Shown piece after piece: positions 26,453-35,270 of a stretch of DNA of 64,000 bases. Under the pieces are notes generated by a model. It was not told the origin of the DNA. It did no database searches and was given only the letters and a program-made list of their open reading frames with translations. The first letter of the stretch is position 1, and each line of letters starts with the position of its first letter. The DNA is from Methylibium sp. Root1272 (GTDB taxonomy: Bacteria; Pseudomonadota; Gammaproteobacteria; Burkholderiales; Burkholderiaceae_C), in the NCBI RefSeq assembly GCF_001425905.1, contig NZ_LMDY01000015.1, positions 186,001 to 250,000 on the forward strand, read 5' to 3'. The position numbers and the translations under genes are program-made.

Positions 26453-27490
26453 ATGGCACCCGCCCTTCTGCTTCGCCTGTCGTTCGCCGTCGTTCTCAGC
26501 CTCGCCGCCGGCGTTGCGCAGACAGCCCCACCCCCCGAAAGCGAAGGCGAGGTCGCCGGGAACGGCGGCCAGCGTCTCGCACTGAAGCGCGCCAGCGACG
26601 CCGTGCTCGGGGTGCAGAGCACCGCGACCGAGGATGCCAGCACGATCGACACGCTGGGGGAACGCCGCGCCGGCTCCGGGGTGGTGATCGCCAGCGACGG
26701 CCTGGTGCTGACGATCGGCTACCTGATCCTCGAGGCGGAAGAGGTCGAGCTGGTGCTCGACAGCGGCAAGCGCATGCCGGCCCGTGTGGTGGGCTACGAC
26801 CTGGCGTCCGGCTTCGGCCTGGTGCAGGCGGTGCTGCCGCTGGGCATCGAGCCTGCGCAGATGGGGCAAGCCCACAAGGTTGCGGAGGGCGACCCGCTGC
26901 TGTTCGTCAGCGGCGGCGACGATGGGGCACTGAGCGCCGCGCAACTGGATTCGCGACGCGGTTTCTCCGGCTACTGGGAGTACCACATCGACGGCGCGCT
27001 GTTCACCAGCCCGGCTCGCCCCGACCACAGCGGTGCGGGGCTCTTCAACGCGCAAGGTGAACTGATCGGCATCGGCTCGCTGCTCGTGCCCAGTGCGCAG
27101 GGCGACGGCACGCGGCGTGCGGGCAACATGTTCGTTCCGGTCGACCTGCTGCCGCCGGTCTTCGCGGAGTTGCGCGAGCGAGGCCTGTCACGCGCCAGCA
27201 TGCGCGCCTGGCTGGGTGTGAACTGCGTCGAGCAGGACGACGGCCTGCGGGTGATGCGCGTGAGCCGCGACAGCCCGGCCGAGACGGCCGGGCTGCGACC
27301 CGGCGACCTGATCCGCCGACTCGACGGGGCGACGGTCGGAGGCCTCGAGTCCTTCTACAAGATGCTCTGGAACGGCGGCAACGCCGAACGCGACCTGACG
27401 ATCGAGGTGTTGCGTGAAGGCCGGATGCAGTCGGTACCCGTACACAGCATCGACCGCACGCAGACCTTGCGCCGCGCGCGCGGCATCTGA
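26453..27490 (+). CDS. HtrA/DegP-like protein with PDZ domain, catalytic His and Asp missing
   Basis: A 345-residue exported protein. After a signal peptide (MAPALLLRLSFAVVLSLAAG) comes a chymotrypsin-like S1C domain (about 65-235) and a PDZ domain (about 240-330, with VMRVSRDSPAETAGLRPGD). Against DegP the catalytic His of TNxHVV is Tyr (LTIGYLI, Y90), and the Asp of SDIAL is Gly (SGFGLV, G120). The Ser remains (DHSGAGLFNAQGELIG, S193). A classical triad is therefore absent, so a chaperone or scaffold role is more likely than proteolysis. The GGAGGTCGCG ribosome-binding site supports the ATG at 26453; one at 26423 is an alternative. Confidence 0.85.
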   Translation: MAPALLLRLSFAVVLSLAAGVAQTAPPPESEGEVAGNGGQRLALKRASDAVLGVQSTATEDASTIDTLGERRAGSGVVIASDGLVLTIGYLILEAEEVELVLDSGKRMPARVVGYDLASGFGLVQAVLPLGIEPAQMGQAHKVAEGDPLLFVSGGDDGALSAAQLDSRRGFSGYWEYHIDGALFTSPARPDHSGAGLFNAQGELIGIGSLLVPSAQGDGTRRAGNMFVPVDLLPPVFAELRERGLSRASMRAWLGVNCVEQDDGLRVMRVSRDSPAETAGLRPGDLIRRLDGATVGGLESFYKMLWNGGNAERDLTIEVLREGRMQSVPVHSIDRTQTLRRARGI

Positions 27491-27499
27491 GCGGAGCCC

Positions 27500-28447
27500 T
27501 CACCCACCGCGCAATCCTTCGCGCACCGTCGGGTAGCGCAGCGCGACGCGCAACTCCTCGTGCAGGCGGCGGTTGATCAGCCGCCGCGATTCGCTCATGA
27601 AGCTCAGCCCGGCCGGGGATATCGCCTCGCCCGCGGCCGCCCGCGTGATGCGCAGCGGCCGCGGCAGGCCGGCCAGATCGGCCACGAGATCGAAGTAGTC
27701 GCCCATCTTCATCTCGGTGTCGTCACTGGCATGGACCACCCGCTGCGGGCGGCCCCGGTGCAGCGCCGCAATGCAACTGCGGGCCAGATCATCCGCATGG
27801 ATGTGGTTGGTGTAGACGTCCTCGTCCGCCACCAGCACCGGCGTGCCGCGCACCACGCGTTCGCGCGGCGCGCCACCGGGTCGGTCGGTGGCATAGATCC
27901 CCGGGATGCGCAGCAGCGTCACCCGCACGCCGAAGGCGCGACCGTGCCAGCGCAACCGGGCCTCGGCCGCGACACGCCGCCGAGCCCGCGCGGTGGCCGG
28001 CGCGACCGCGCGCGTCTCGTCGAAGCGCGCGCCGTCTGCGTCGCCGTACACGCCACTGGTGCTGCCGTAGACGATGCGCTGCGTGACGCCGCCGCGCGCC
28101 AGCGCCCGCAACAGCGACGCGGTGCGCGGATCTCCTTCGCCGGTGCCCGGCGGCGGCGCCAGGTGCAAGACCCGCGGGGCCAGCGCACCGAGCCGCCCGA
28201 GCGTCACCGGCCAGTCGAGGTCGCCGAGCAACGGGCGCGCACCGAGCGCTCGCAGCGTCTCCACACGCGACGTTTGCGAGGTCAGCGCCACCACGCGGTA
28301 ACGCCCGGCGAGCTGCGCGAGCACGCGCTGCCCCACGTCGCCGCAGCCGACGATCAACAGGCGCGGCTTGCGGAAGCGGGCGGGACGACTGGGAGGGGGT
28401 GTGGGCATGGGTGAGGGAAGCGGCGGCGCGCCGGGGACGGCGGGCAC
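27500..28447 (-). CDS. Extended SDR / NAD(P)-dependent epimerase-like protein
   Basis: A 315-residue Rossmann-fold protein. The dinucleotide loop GCGDVGQR lies near residue 34 after a Pro-rich N-terminus. The sequence SSTSGVYGDADGARFDET in the middle follows the extended SDR pattern, but no YxxxK active-site pair is evident where expected (RARRRVAAEARL). It may therefore belong to the atypical group of sugar epimerase-like reductases. The C-terminal ISPAGLSFMSESRRLINRRL fits that group. ATGs at 28447 and 28408 (MPTPPPS) are both possible. The gene is convergent with the PDZ protein gene, 9 bases from its stop. Confidence 0.8.
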   Translation of the reverse strand: MPAVPGAPPLPSPMPTPPPSRPARFRKPRLLIVGCGDVGQRVLAQLAGRYRVVALTSQTSRVETLRALGARPLLGDLDWPVTLGRLGALAPRVLHLAPPPGTGEGDPRTASLLRALARGGVTQRIVYGSTSGVYGDADGARFDETRAVAPATARARRRVAAEARLRWHGRAFGVRVTLLRIPGIYATDRPGGAPRERVVRGTPVLVADEDVYTNHIHADDLARSCIAALHRGRPQRVVHASDDTEMKMGDYFDLVADLAGLPRPLRITRAAAGEAISPAGLSFMSESRRLINRRLHEELRVALRYPTVREGLRGG

Positions 28448-28485
28448 AATCCTGTCTGGTTCGAATCGTGTTCGAGGATAACGAA

Positions 28486-29511
28486 ATGAATTTCAAGGTG
28501 ACGTTGCAGCCCAGTGGCCGCAGCTTCGAGGTCGCCCGCGACGAGGCGGTGCTGCCAGCTGCCATCCGCGCCGGCGTGGGCCTGCCCTATGGCTGCCGTG
28601 ACGGCGCCTGCGGCTCGTGCAAGAGCCGGCTGCTGGACGGCCGGGTGATCCACGGCGCTCACCAGCTCAAGGCGTTGAGCGTGGCCGAAGAGGAAGCCGG
28701 CTGGCTGCTGACCTGCTGCGCCACCCCGCAGACCGACCTGCTGATCGAGGCCCGCACCGTGGCCGGTGCCGGCGAGTTTGCGGTGCAGAAGATGCCCTGC
28801 CGCGTCGGCTCGCTGAACAAGGTCGCGCCCGATGTCGCGATCCTGAAGCTGCAGCTGCCTGCCAATGTGGTGCTGAAGTACCACGCCGGCCAGTACGTCG
28901 AGTTCATCCTGCGCGACGGAGCGCGCCGCAGCTACTCGATGGCCAACGCACCGCACCGGGCAGCCGACGGGCTGGAACTGCATCTGCGCCACATGCCCGG
29001 CGGCAAGTTCACCGACCACGTGTTCGGCGCGATGAAGGAGAAGGACATCCTGCGCATGGAAGGCCCGTTCGGCAGCTTCTTCCTGCGCGAGGACTCTTCC
29101 CGGCCGATCGTGCTGCTCGCCTCGGGCACCGGCTTCGCCCCCATCAAGGCGATCATCGAACAGATGCAGTTCAAGGGCATCGCGCGCGACACGGTGCTGT
29201 ACTGGGGCTGCCGCAGCCAGGCCGACCTCTACCTGCACGACTGGGCGCTGCAGGCCGCCGCCGACCTGCCGAATCTGCGCTACGTGCCGGTGCTGTCGGA
29301 GCCGCGCCCTGAGGATGCCTGGATGGGCCGCACCGGCTTCGTCCACCAGACAGTCATGGCCGATCTGCCCGATCTGAGCGGACACGAGGTCTACGCCTGC
29401 GGCGCCCCGGTGATGGTCGACGCCGCCCAGCGCGACTTCGTCGCCCGGTGCGGCCTGCCGGCGGAGGCCTTCTACGCCGACTCGTTCACCAGCGAGGCCG
29501 ACGAGCACTGA
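28486..29511 (+). CDS. 2Fe-2S ferredoxin/flavin reductase (CDP-6-deoxyglucoseen reductase-like)
   Basis: A 341-residue electron-transfer protein in three domains. The N-terminal plant-type [2Fe-2S] domain has the Cys pattern CRDGACGSC plus a later CC (LLTCCATP). An FAD-binding domain follows with RRSYSMANAP (RxYS motif), and then an NAD(P) domain with GTGFAPIKAI and a C-terminal YACGAPVMV. This is the layout of the AscD-type CDP-4-keto-6-deoxyglucoseen reductases and related oxygenase reductases. No deoxysugar genes or oxygenase are nearby, so the partner is unknown. The ATG at 28486 follows an AGGATAACGAA ribosome-binding site. Confidence 0.87.
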   Translation: MNFKVTLQPSGRSFEVARDEAVLPAAIRAGVGLPYGCRDGACGSCKSRLLDGRVIHGAHQLKALSVAEEEAGWLLTCCATPQTDLLIEARTVAGAGEFAVQKMPCRVGSLNKVAPDVAILKLQLPANVVLKYHAGQYVEFILRDGARRSYSMANAPHRAADGLELHLRHMPGGKFTDHVFGAMKEKDILRMEGPFGSFFLREDSSRPIVLLASGTGFAPIKAIIEQMQFKGIARDTVLYWGCRSQADLYLHDWALQAAADLPNLRYVPVLSEPRPEDAWMGRTGFVHQTVMADLPDLSGHEVYACGAPVMVDAAQRDFVARCGLPAEAFYADSFTSEADEH

Positions 29512-29524
29512 GCTGCAGTGCTGC

Positions 29525-30238
29525 TCACTCCCCCAGGTAGGCCGCCCTCACCTTCGGGTCGTTGAGCAGCGCCTTGGCCTCGCCGCTCATCGTGACCTCG
29601 CCCGACTCCATCACGTAGCCGCGCGTCGCGAGCTGCAGGGCGCGGCTGGCGTTCTGCTCGACCAGCAGCACGGTCGTGCCCTGGCTGTGGATGTCGTTGA
29701 CCACCTCGAAGATCTTGTCGACCATGATCGGCGACAGGCCCATCGAGGGCTCGTCCATCAGCAGCACCTTCGGCCGCGCCATCAGTGCGCGCCCCATCGC
29801 GAGCATCTGCTGCTCGCCGCCGCTCATCGTGCCGGCCAGTTGGTTGCGCCGCTCGCGCAGCCGCGGAAAGATGCCGAAGACCTTCTCGAGGTCGGCGTCG
29901 ATCTCCTTGTCGGTGCGCGTGAACGCGCCCATCTGAAGGTTCTCGGTGATGGTCATGCGGGTGAAGGTGCCGCGCCCCTCGGGCACCATCACCAGGCCCT
30001 GCTTCACCAGGTCCCAGGCGCCCTGGCCCTTGATGTTGCGGCCCATGAATTCGATCTCGCCGCTACCCACCGGCTGCAGGCCGGTGATCGCCTTCAGCGT
30101 GGTGGTCTTGCCGGCACCGTTGGCGCCGATCAGGCTCACCAGCTCGCCCTGCTTGACCTCGAGCGAAACGCCCTTCACGGCCTGGATGCCGCCATAGGCG
30201 ACCTTGAGTCCGGTGACCTTGAGCAAAGTGTCTGCCAT
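29525..30238 (-). CDS. livF: Branched-chain amino acid ABC transporter ATP-binding protein LivF
   Basis: A 237-residue ABC ATPase. The Walker A motif GANGAGKTT is near residue 36, the signature TMSGGEQQMLA near 135, Walker B KVLLMDEPSMGLSP near 155, and the H-loop follows (LVEQNAS). The phrase VPEGRGTFTRMTITENLQMG is characteristic of LivF. It is the last gene of livH-livM-livG-livF, with 14 bases between the livG stop and its start. It energises uptake of leucine, isoleucine, valine or related compounds. The gene is convergent with the flavin reductase, 13 bases from its stop. Confidence 0.93.
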   Translation of the reverse strand: MADTLLKVTGLKVAYGGIQAVKGVSLEVKQGELVSLIGANGAGKTTTLKAITGLQPVGSGEIEFMGRNIKGQGAWDLVKQGLVMVPEGRGTFTRMTITENLQMGAFTRTDKEIDADLEKVFGIFPRLRERRNQLAGTMSGGEQQMLAMGRALMARPKVLLMDEPSMGLSPIMVDKIFEVVNDIHSQGTTVLLVEQNASRALQLATRGYVMESGEVTMSGEAKALLNDPKVRAAYLGE

Positions 30239-30252
30239 CGTATGCTCCTCGC

Positions 30253-31029
30253 TCAGTGGGCCTTGTGACCGGCGCCCAGATAGGCCTCGATCACCTTCTC
30301 GTTGCGCTGCACGTCGGCCGGCGCGCCCTCGGCGATCTGCTTGCCGTAGTCGAGCACCGTCACGCGGTCGCACAGTCCCATCACCAGCTTCACGTCGTGC
30401 TCGATCAGCAGGATGGTGCGGCCGTCTTTGCGGATGCGGTCGATCAGCTCGCGCAGCACCACCTTCTCAGTCGCGTTCATGCCCGCGGCCGGCTCGTCGA
30501 GCGCGATCAGCTTGGGCTCGGTGGCGAGCGCGCGGGCGATCTCCAGCCGGCGCTGGTCGCCGTAGCTCAGCGTGCGGGCCTTGTACTCGGCGTACTTGCC
30601 GATACCGACGTAGTCGAGCAGTTCCTGGGAACGTTTGGCGATGGCCGCTTCCTCGTGCTTGAAGCCAGGCGTGCGCAGCACTGCGCCGATCAGCCCCGAC
30701 TTGGTGCGGATGTGGCGCCCGACCATCACGTTCTCGAGCGCCGTCATGTCGGCGAACAGACGGATGTTCTGGAAGGTGCGCGCGATGCCGGCCTTGGCGA
30801 CCTCGTGCACGGCGCTCGGCTTGTAGGCCTTGCCTTCGAGCTCGAAAACTCCCGAGTCCGGCGTGTACAGGCCGGTGATGACGTTGAAGAAGGTGGTCTT
30901 GCCGGCGCCATTGGGGCCGATCAGGCCGTAGACCTGGCCGCGGTCGATGGTGATGCCCACGTCGCTCAGGGCCTGGAGGCCGCCGAAGCGCTTGGACACG
31001 TTGGCCACGCGGAGAACGGTGTTCGTCAT
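30253..31029 (-). CDS. livG: Branched-chain amino acid ABC transporter ATP-binding protein LivG
   Basis: A 258-residue ABC ATPase. The Walker A motif is GPNGAGKTTFFNVITG near residue 38, the signature LSYGDQRRLEIARAL near 155, and Walker B LIALDEPAAGMN near 175. The LivG-type spacer KAGIARTFQNIRLF is present. It pairs with LivF as the heterodimeric ATPase on the cytoplasmic face of LivHM. The ATG at 31029 follows a short gap after livM (10 bases). Confidence 0.94.
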   Translation of the reverse strand: MTNTVLRVANVSKRFGGLQALSDVGITIDRGQVYGLIGPNGAGKTTFFNVITGLYTPDSGVFELEGKAYKPSAVHEVAKAGIARTFQNIRLFADMTALENVMVGRHIRTKSGLIGAVLRTPGFKHEEAAIAKRSQELLDYVGIGKYAEYKARTLSYGDQRRLEIARALATEPKLIALDEPAAGMNATEKVVLRELIDRIRKDGRTILLIEHDVKLVMGLCDRVTVLDYGKQIAEGAPADVQRNEKVIEAYLGAGHKAH

Positions 31030-31039
31030 GTCGTTCTCC

Positions 31040-32146
31040 TCACTTCGCGGGGACGGGTTGAACGCCACCGCTCGGCGGCGGTGCCGCCTTGCCGTGCTCC
31101 GGCGACGGCCACAGGCCACGCGGGCGCGCCAGCATGATGGCGATCATCGCCAGCGCGATCAGCAGCTGGCGCAGGATCGCTGAATCGAGCCGGCCGCCGC
31201 TCATTTCCTGCAACGGCCCGGCCACGTAGCGCAGCACCTCGGGCAGCGCCGCGAGCAGCAGCGCGCCGACGATGACGCCCGGGATGTGGCCGATGCCGCC
31301 CAGCACCACCATCGCCACCACCATGATCGATTCCTGCAACGAGAACGATTCCGGCGAGATGAAGCCCTGGAAGGCACCGAACATGGAGCCGGCGACGCCG
31401 CCGAAGCTGGCGCCCATGCCGAAGGCGAGCAGCTTCATGTTGCGGGTGTTGATGCCCATGGCCTTGGCGGCGATCTCGTCCTCCCGGATCGCCATCCAGG
31501 CCCGGCCGATGCGCGAGCGCTCGAGCCGGTAGCAGATGATCACGCTCACGATCACCATCGCGAGGAACAGGTAGTAGTACAGCGTGACGGAGGGCAGCGA
31601 GATGAAGCCCAGGTCCAGCGTGCGGCCGAGGTCGAGCCCGAAGAACTTGATCGAGTCGATCTGCGACACGCCCTTGGGGCCGTTGGTGATGTTGACCGGC
31701 GCGTCGAGGTTGTTCAGGAACACGCGGATGATCTCGCCGAAGCCGAGCGTGACGATCGCGAGGTAGTCGCCGCGCAGCTTCAGCGTCGGTGCACCGAGAA
31801 TCACGCCCGCCGTGCCGGCAACCGCCAGCGCCAGCGGCACCACGAACCACAGCGGCGTGTGCATGCCGTTGGGGAACATCGCGCGGACCGCCGCGAAGTT
31901 CTCCGCCAAGTGCGGACTGGCCAGCAGGCCGAACAGGTAGGCACCGACGGCGTAGAAGGCGATGTAGCCGAGGTCGAGCAGGCCGGCATAGCCGACGACG
32001 ATGTTCAACCCCAGCGCCAGTAGCACGTAGAGCAGCGCGATGTCGATGATGCGCACCCAGGCGTTGCCGAAGTATTGCGCGATCAGTGGCGTCAGCAGCA
32101 ACAGCACGCCTGCGACGAGGAAGACGACGAGCTTGTTCTTCATCAT
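31040..32146 (-). CDS. livM: Branched-chain amino acid ABC transporter permease LivM
   Basis: A 368-residue inner-membrane permease with about ten hydrophobic segments. Family landmarks are LGLNIVVGYAGLLDLGYIAFYAVGAY and the EAA-like loop RSRIGRAWMAIREDEIAAKA that contacts the ATPases. Two adjacent ATGs (32146 and 32143) are available after a GGGAGACGACC ribosome-binding site; I used the first. The C-terminus is Pro-rich and cytoplasmic. It forms the heterodimeric channel with LivH. Confidence 0.93.
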   Translation of the reverse strand: MMKNKLVVFLVAGVLLLLTPLIAQYFGNAWVRIIDIALLYVLLALGLNIVVGYAGLLDLGYIAFYAVGAYLFGLLASPHLAENFAAVRAMFPNGMHTPLWFVVPLALAVAGTAGVILGAPTLKLRGDYLAIVTLGFGEIIRVFLNNLDAPVNITNGPKGVSQIDSIKFFGLDLGRTLDLGFISLPSVTLYYYLFLAMVIVSVIICYRLERSRIGRAWMAIREDEIAAKAMGINTRNMKLLAFGMGASFGGVAGSMFGAFQGFISPESFSLQESIMVVAMVVLGGIGHIPGVIVGALLLAALPEVLRYVAGPLQEMSGGRLDSAILRQLLIALAMIAIMLARPRGLWPSPEHGKAAPPPSGGVQPVPAK

Positions 32147-32159
32147 GGTCGTCTCCCGC

Positions 32160-33083
32160 TCAGGCCCGGTCCGCCACGCGCTCGCCGAGCAAGCCCTGGG
32201 GCCTGAGCGTCAAGATGAGGATCAGCACGATGAAGGCGAAGATGTCCTGGTAATGGCTGCCCAGGATGCCGCCTGTGAGCTGGCCGATGTAGCCGGAACC
32301 GATCGACTCGATCAGGCCCAGCAACACGCCGCCGACCATCGCGCCCGGCAGGTTGCCGATACCGCCGAACACCGCCGCGGTGAAGGCCTTGAGCCCGGGC
32401 AGGAAGCCCATCGTGTGCTGCACCGAGCCGTAGTTGGCGGCGTACATCACGCCGGCCAGTGCGGCCAGCGCGGCCCCGATGACGAAGGTGGCCGAGATCA
32501 CCGTGTCGGGCCGCACGCCCATCAGGCCGGCGACGCGCGGGTTCTCGGCGGTGGCGCGCATCGCACGGCCGAGCTTGGTCTTGTTGACGAGGAACATCAG
32601 GCCGGCCAGCGTGAGCGCGGTGACGACCAGGATCAGGATCTGCGTCGTGTTGATCACCGCACCGAACACGTCGAAGGGTTCGCTGGGCAGCAGGATCGGA
32701 TAGGGCTTGTAGTTGGGCTTCCAGATGATCATCGCCAGCGTCTGCAGCAGCAGGCTCATGCCCATCGCGGTGATCAGCGGCGCCAGGCGCGGTGCATTGC
32801 GCAGCGGGCGGTAGGCGATCTTCTCGATCGCGAAGTTGAGCGCGGAGCACACGATGATGGCCGCCACCAGCGAGATCAGCAGCAACAGCCAGCCCGGAAG
32901 CCCGACGGCCGCCAGCACCGTGACGACCGTCCAGCTGGTGAGCGCGCCCACCATCAGCACCTCGCCGTGGGCGAAGTTGATCAGGTTGATGATGCCGTAG
33001 ACCATCGTGTAGCCCAGCGCGACGAGAGCGTACATGCTCCCGAGCACCAGGCCGTTGATGATCTGCTGGATGAAGATGTCCAT
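32160..33083 (-). CDS. livH: Branched-chain amino acid ABC transporter permease LivH
   Basis: A 307-residue permease with eight or so hydrophobic segments. Typical landmarks are LGSMYALVALGYTMVYGIINLINFAHGEV at the N-terminus and the EAA-like loop KTKLGRAMRATAENPRVAGLMG. It is the first gene of the livHMGF unit; the 5' region between it and the rarA terminator is only ~85 bases. No periplasmic binding protein gene (livK/livJ) is present in the window, so the specificity determinant must be encoded elsewhere. Other livHMGF-type systems take up urea or aromatic acids, so the substrate is not certain. Confidence 0.93.
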   Translation of the reverse strand: MDIFIQQIINGLVLGSMYALVALGYTMVYGIINLINFAHGEVLMVGALTSWTVVTVLAAVGLPGWLLLLISLVAAIIVCSALNFAIEKIAYRPLRNAPRLAPLITAMGMSLLLQTLAMIIWKPNYKPYPILLPSEPFDVFGAVINTTQILILVVTALTLAGLMFLVNKTKLGRAMRATAENPRVAGLMGVRPDTVISATFVIGAALAALAGVMYAANYGSVQHTMGFLPGLKAFTAAVFGGIGNLPGAMVGGVLLGLIESIGSGYIGQLTGGILGSHYQDIFAFIVLILILTLRPQGLLGERVADRA

Positions 33084-33166
33084 CGTGAGGTCTCCCTGTA
33101 CGGGCGCTGTGGATCAGCGCCGCTGCACCGCCGAGCGGCCGGTAGGCCGCGATTGCGATGTCTAGC

Positions 33167-33191
33167 AAAAAGCCCGCCAGCTGCGGGCTTT
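33167..33191 (-). terminator. Intrinsic terminator downstream of rarA
   Basis: AAAGCCCGC / GCGGGCTTT forms a 9-bp stem with a CAGCT loop. On the minus strand the stem is followed by a TTTTT tract. It is about 90 bases past the rarA stop and just upstream of the livH promoter region, so it separates the two units. Confidence 0.8.
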
Positions 33192-33281
33192 GTTCATCGT
33201 CCTGTCATCGGACGCGGCGCATTGTAGACAGCGAAATCGGGCGCTCCGCTGCGGGAAGTCCCGCTGGCAAAACGCCATGGA

Positions 33282-34613
33282 TCAGGAATCGCGGCGTCTT
33301 TTCCCCTCGACGGCGGCGTTGAGCTCCCGCAGCTGGGAGAGCTTTTCACCGATCTTGATCTCCAGCCCGCGCGGCACGGGGACGTAGAACTGCTGGTCCA
33401 CGCCGTCGGGCAGGTAACGCTCGCCGGCCGCGAAACCACCCTCCTCGTCATGCGCGTAGCGGTAGCCCTTGCCGTGATCGAGCTGCTTCATCAGCGCGGT
33501 CGGCGCATTGCGCAGATGCATCGGCACCGGGCGGCTGCCGTCGCTCTTCACGAAGGCGCGCACCGCCTTGTAGGCGGTGTAGACCGCATTGCTCTTCGGC
33601 GCCACGGCCAGGTAGACCACGGCCTGGGCCAGCGCCAGCTCACCCTCGGGGGACCCGAGGCGCTCGTAGGTCTCGGCTGCATCGAGCGTGAGCCGCAGCG
33701 CGCGCGGATCGGCCAGGCCGATATCCTCGCTGGCCATGCGCACCAGACGGCGCGCGACGTAGCGCGCATCGACGCCGCCGTCGATCATGCGCACGAACCA
33801 GTACAGCGACGCGTCGGGGTCGGAGCCGCGCACGCTCTTGTGCAGCGCGGAGATGCTGTCGTAGAACTGGTCGCCGCCCTTGTCATAACGGCGCAGCTGC
33901 TCGCCGAGTGCCTGCTCGAGAAAGGCCTCGTCGATCTCGAGCACCGCACCGGCCATGCGCGCGATGTTCTCGTAGGTGTTCAGCAGGCGGCGTGCGTCGC
34001 CGTCGGCGTAGGCGACCAGCCGCGTGCGGGCCGCGTCGCTGAGCGGCGATCCACCCAGCAGCGCCCGGCCGCGCTCCAGCAGTTCGGCCAGTTCGCCGTC
34101 GTCGAGCGGCCGCAGGACGTGCACCGTGGCGCGCGACAGCAGCGCCGAGTTGACCTCGAACGACGGATTCTCGGTCGTGGCGCCGATGAAGGTGAACAGG
34201 CCCGACTCGACGTGCGGCAGGAAGGCGTCCTGCTGGGCCTTGTTGAAGCGGTGCACCTCGTCGACGAAGACGATGGTGCGCCGGCCCATGCCCTGGGCCA
34301 CCTGAGCCTGCTCGACCGCCTCGCGGATGTCCTTCACGCCGCCGAGCACCGCCGAGATCGCGATGAACTGGGCATCGAAGGCGTGCGCCATCAGGCGCGC
34401 CAGTGTGGTCTTGCCGGTGCCCGGCGGGCCCCAGAGGATCATCGAATGCGGCCGGCCCGACGCGAACGCGGCCCGCAGCGGCTTGCCCTCGCCGAGCAGT
34501 TGCCGCTGACCGATCACCTCGTCGAGTGCGGCCGGCCGCAGGCGCTCGGCGAGCGGCGCATCGCCGGACGCGGTCGCGTCGGTCGAAGAAAGCAGGGAGG
34601 AAGGCGACGCCAT
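33282..34613 (-). CDS. rarA: Replication-associated recombination ATPase RarA (MgsA)
   Basis: A 443-residue AAA+ protein of the RarA/WRNIP1 family. The N-terminus LAERLRPAALDEVIGQ is diagnostic, Walker A is GPPGTGKTT near residue 62, Walker B VFVDEVHRFNKAQQD near 117, and sensor 1 GATTENPSFEV near 145. The C-terminal tetramerisation region contains SEDIGLADPRAL. RarA acts at stalled forks on single-strand DNA ends. It lies downstream of lolA and ftsK in the same direction, an arrangement seen in many Proteobacteria. Confidence 0.94.
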   Translation of the reverse strand: MASPSSLLSSTDATASGDAPLAERLRPAALDEVIGQRQLLGEGKPLRAAFASGRPHSMILWGPPGTGKTTLARLMAHAFDAQFIAISAVLGGVKDIREAVEQAQVAQGMGRRTIVFVDEVHRFNKAQQDAFLPHVESGLFTFIGATTENPSFEVNSALLSRATVHVLRPLDDGELAELLERGRALLGGSPLSDAARTRLVAYADGDARRLLNTYENIARMAGAVLEIDEAFLEQALGEQLRRYDKGGDQFYDSISALHKSVRGSDPDASLYWFVRMIDGGVDARYVARRLVRMASEDIGLADPRALRLTLDAAETYERLGSPEGELALAQAVVYLAVAPKSNAVYTAYKAVRAFVKSDGSRPVPMHLRNAPTALMKQLDHGKGYRYAHDEEGGFAAGERYLPDGVDQQFYVPVPRGLEIKIGEKLSQLRELNAAVEGKRRRDS

Positions 34614-34658
34614 GCCACGATTGTCGCAGCGGGGCGACCCGCGCCCAGGCGTACGCGA

Positions 34659-35270
34659 CTACTGGGCGATGACGTCGGCGCCGGCCGGTGGCGTGAAGCC
34701 GAACCGGTCGGCGGGCAGCTTCGCGTCGGCCTCGAACTGGCTGAAGTCGAGCCGCGAGCGCTGGCCGAAGGCATCGACGATCTCGACCGCGGCCAGCGTC
34801 TTGCCTCGGAACCCGACCTTCAGTGACTGGAACGAACCTTCCTTCATTCGCGGCAACGCCTGGGCCCACTGCAGGCCGCCGTCGTCGGGCAGCGCCTTGA
34901 GCTCGAAATCCTTCTCGAGCGAGGCGCCGGCCAGCAGGGCGGCCGGCGTGGCACCGAGCGCCTGGCCGACGGGCCGCACCGTGACCTGGTTCAGGTCGGG
35001 GTCATGCAGCCAGACCTTCTGGCCGTCCGAGACGATCAACTGCTCGTACGGCTTGGTGTAGGCGAAGCGGAATCGGTTGGGTCGGGAGAACTCGAAGCTG
35101 CCACTGGAAATCTTCTTCTTCGCGCCATCGGGCGAAGTGACCGTCTGCGTGAATGTCGCACGCCCCGTCTTCACCTCGGCGACGAAGCCCTTGAGCGTGT
35201 CGATCGCATCCGCGTGCGCCGCGCCGGCCGCAAGGCACAGCGCCGCCAGCCAGACGCGGCCCGGTCTCAT
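34659..35270 (-). CDS. lolA: Outer-membrane lipoprotein carrier protein LolA
   Basis: A 203-residue periplasmic chaperone with a signal peptide ([20 protein letters not shown]). The mature protein has the LolA beta-sandwich pattern, with [10 protein letters not shown] early and then [20 protein letters not shown] near residue 56-75. LolA carries lipoproteins from LolCDE across the periplasm to LolB. Its ATG overlaps the ftsK stop (ATGA), so translation is coupled. The next gene is rarA, 45 bases on. Confidence 0.93.
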   Translation of the reverse strand: MRPGRVWLAALCLAAGAAHADAIDTLKGFVAEVKTGRATFTQTVTSPDGAKKKISSGSFEFSRPNRFRFAYTKPYEQLIVSDGQKVWLHDPDLNQVTVRPVGQALGATPAALLAGASLEKDFELKALPDDGGLQWAQALPRMKEGSFQSLKVGFRGKTLAAVEIVDAFGQRSRLDFSQFEADAKLPADRFGFTPPAGADVIAQ

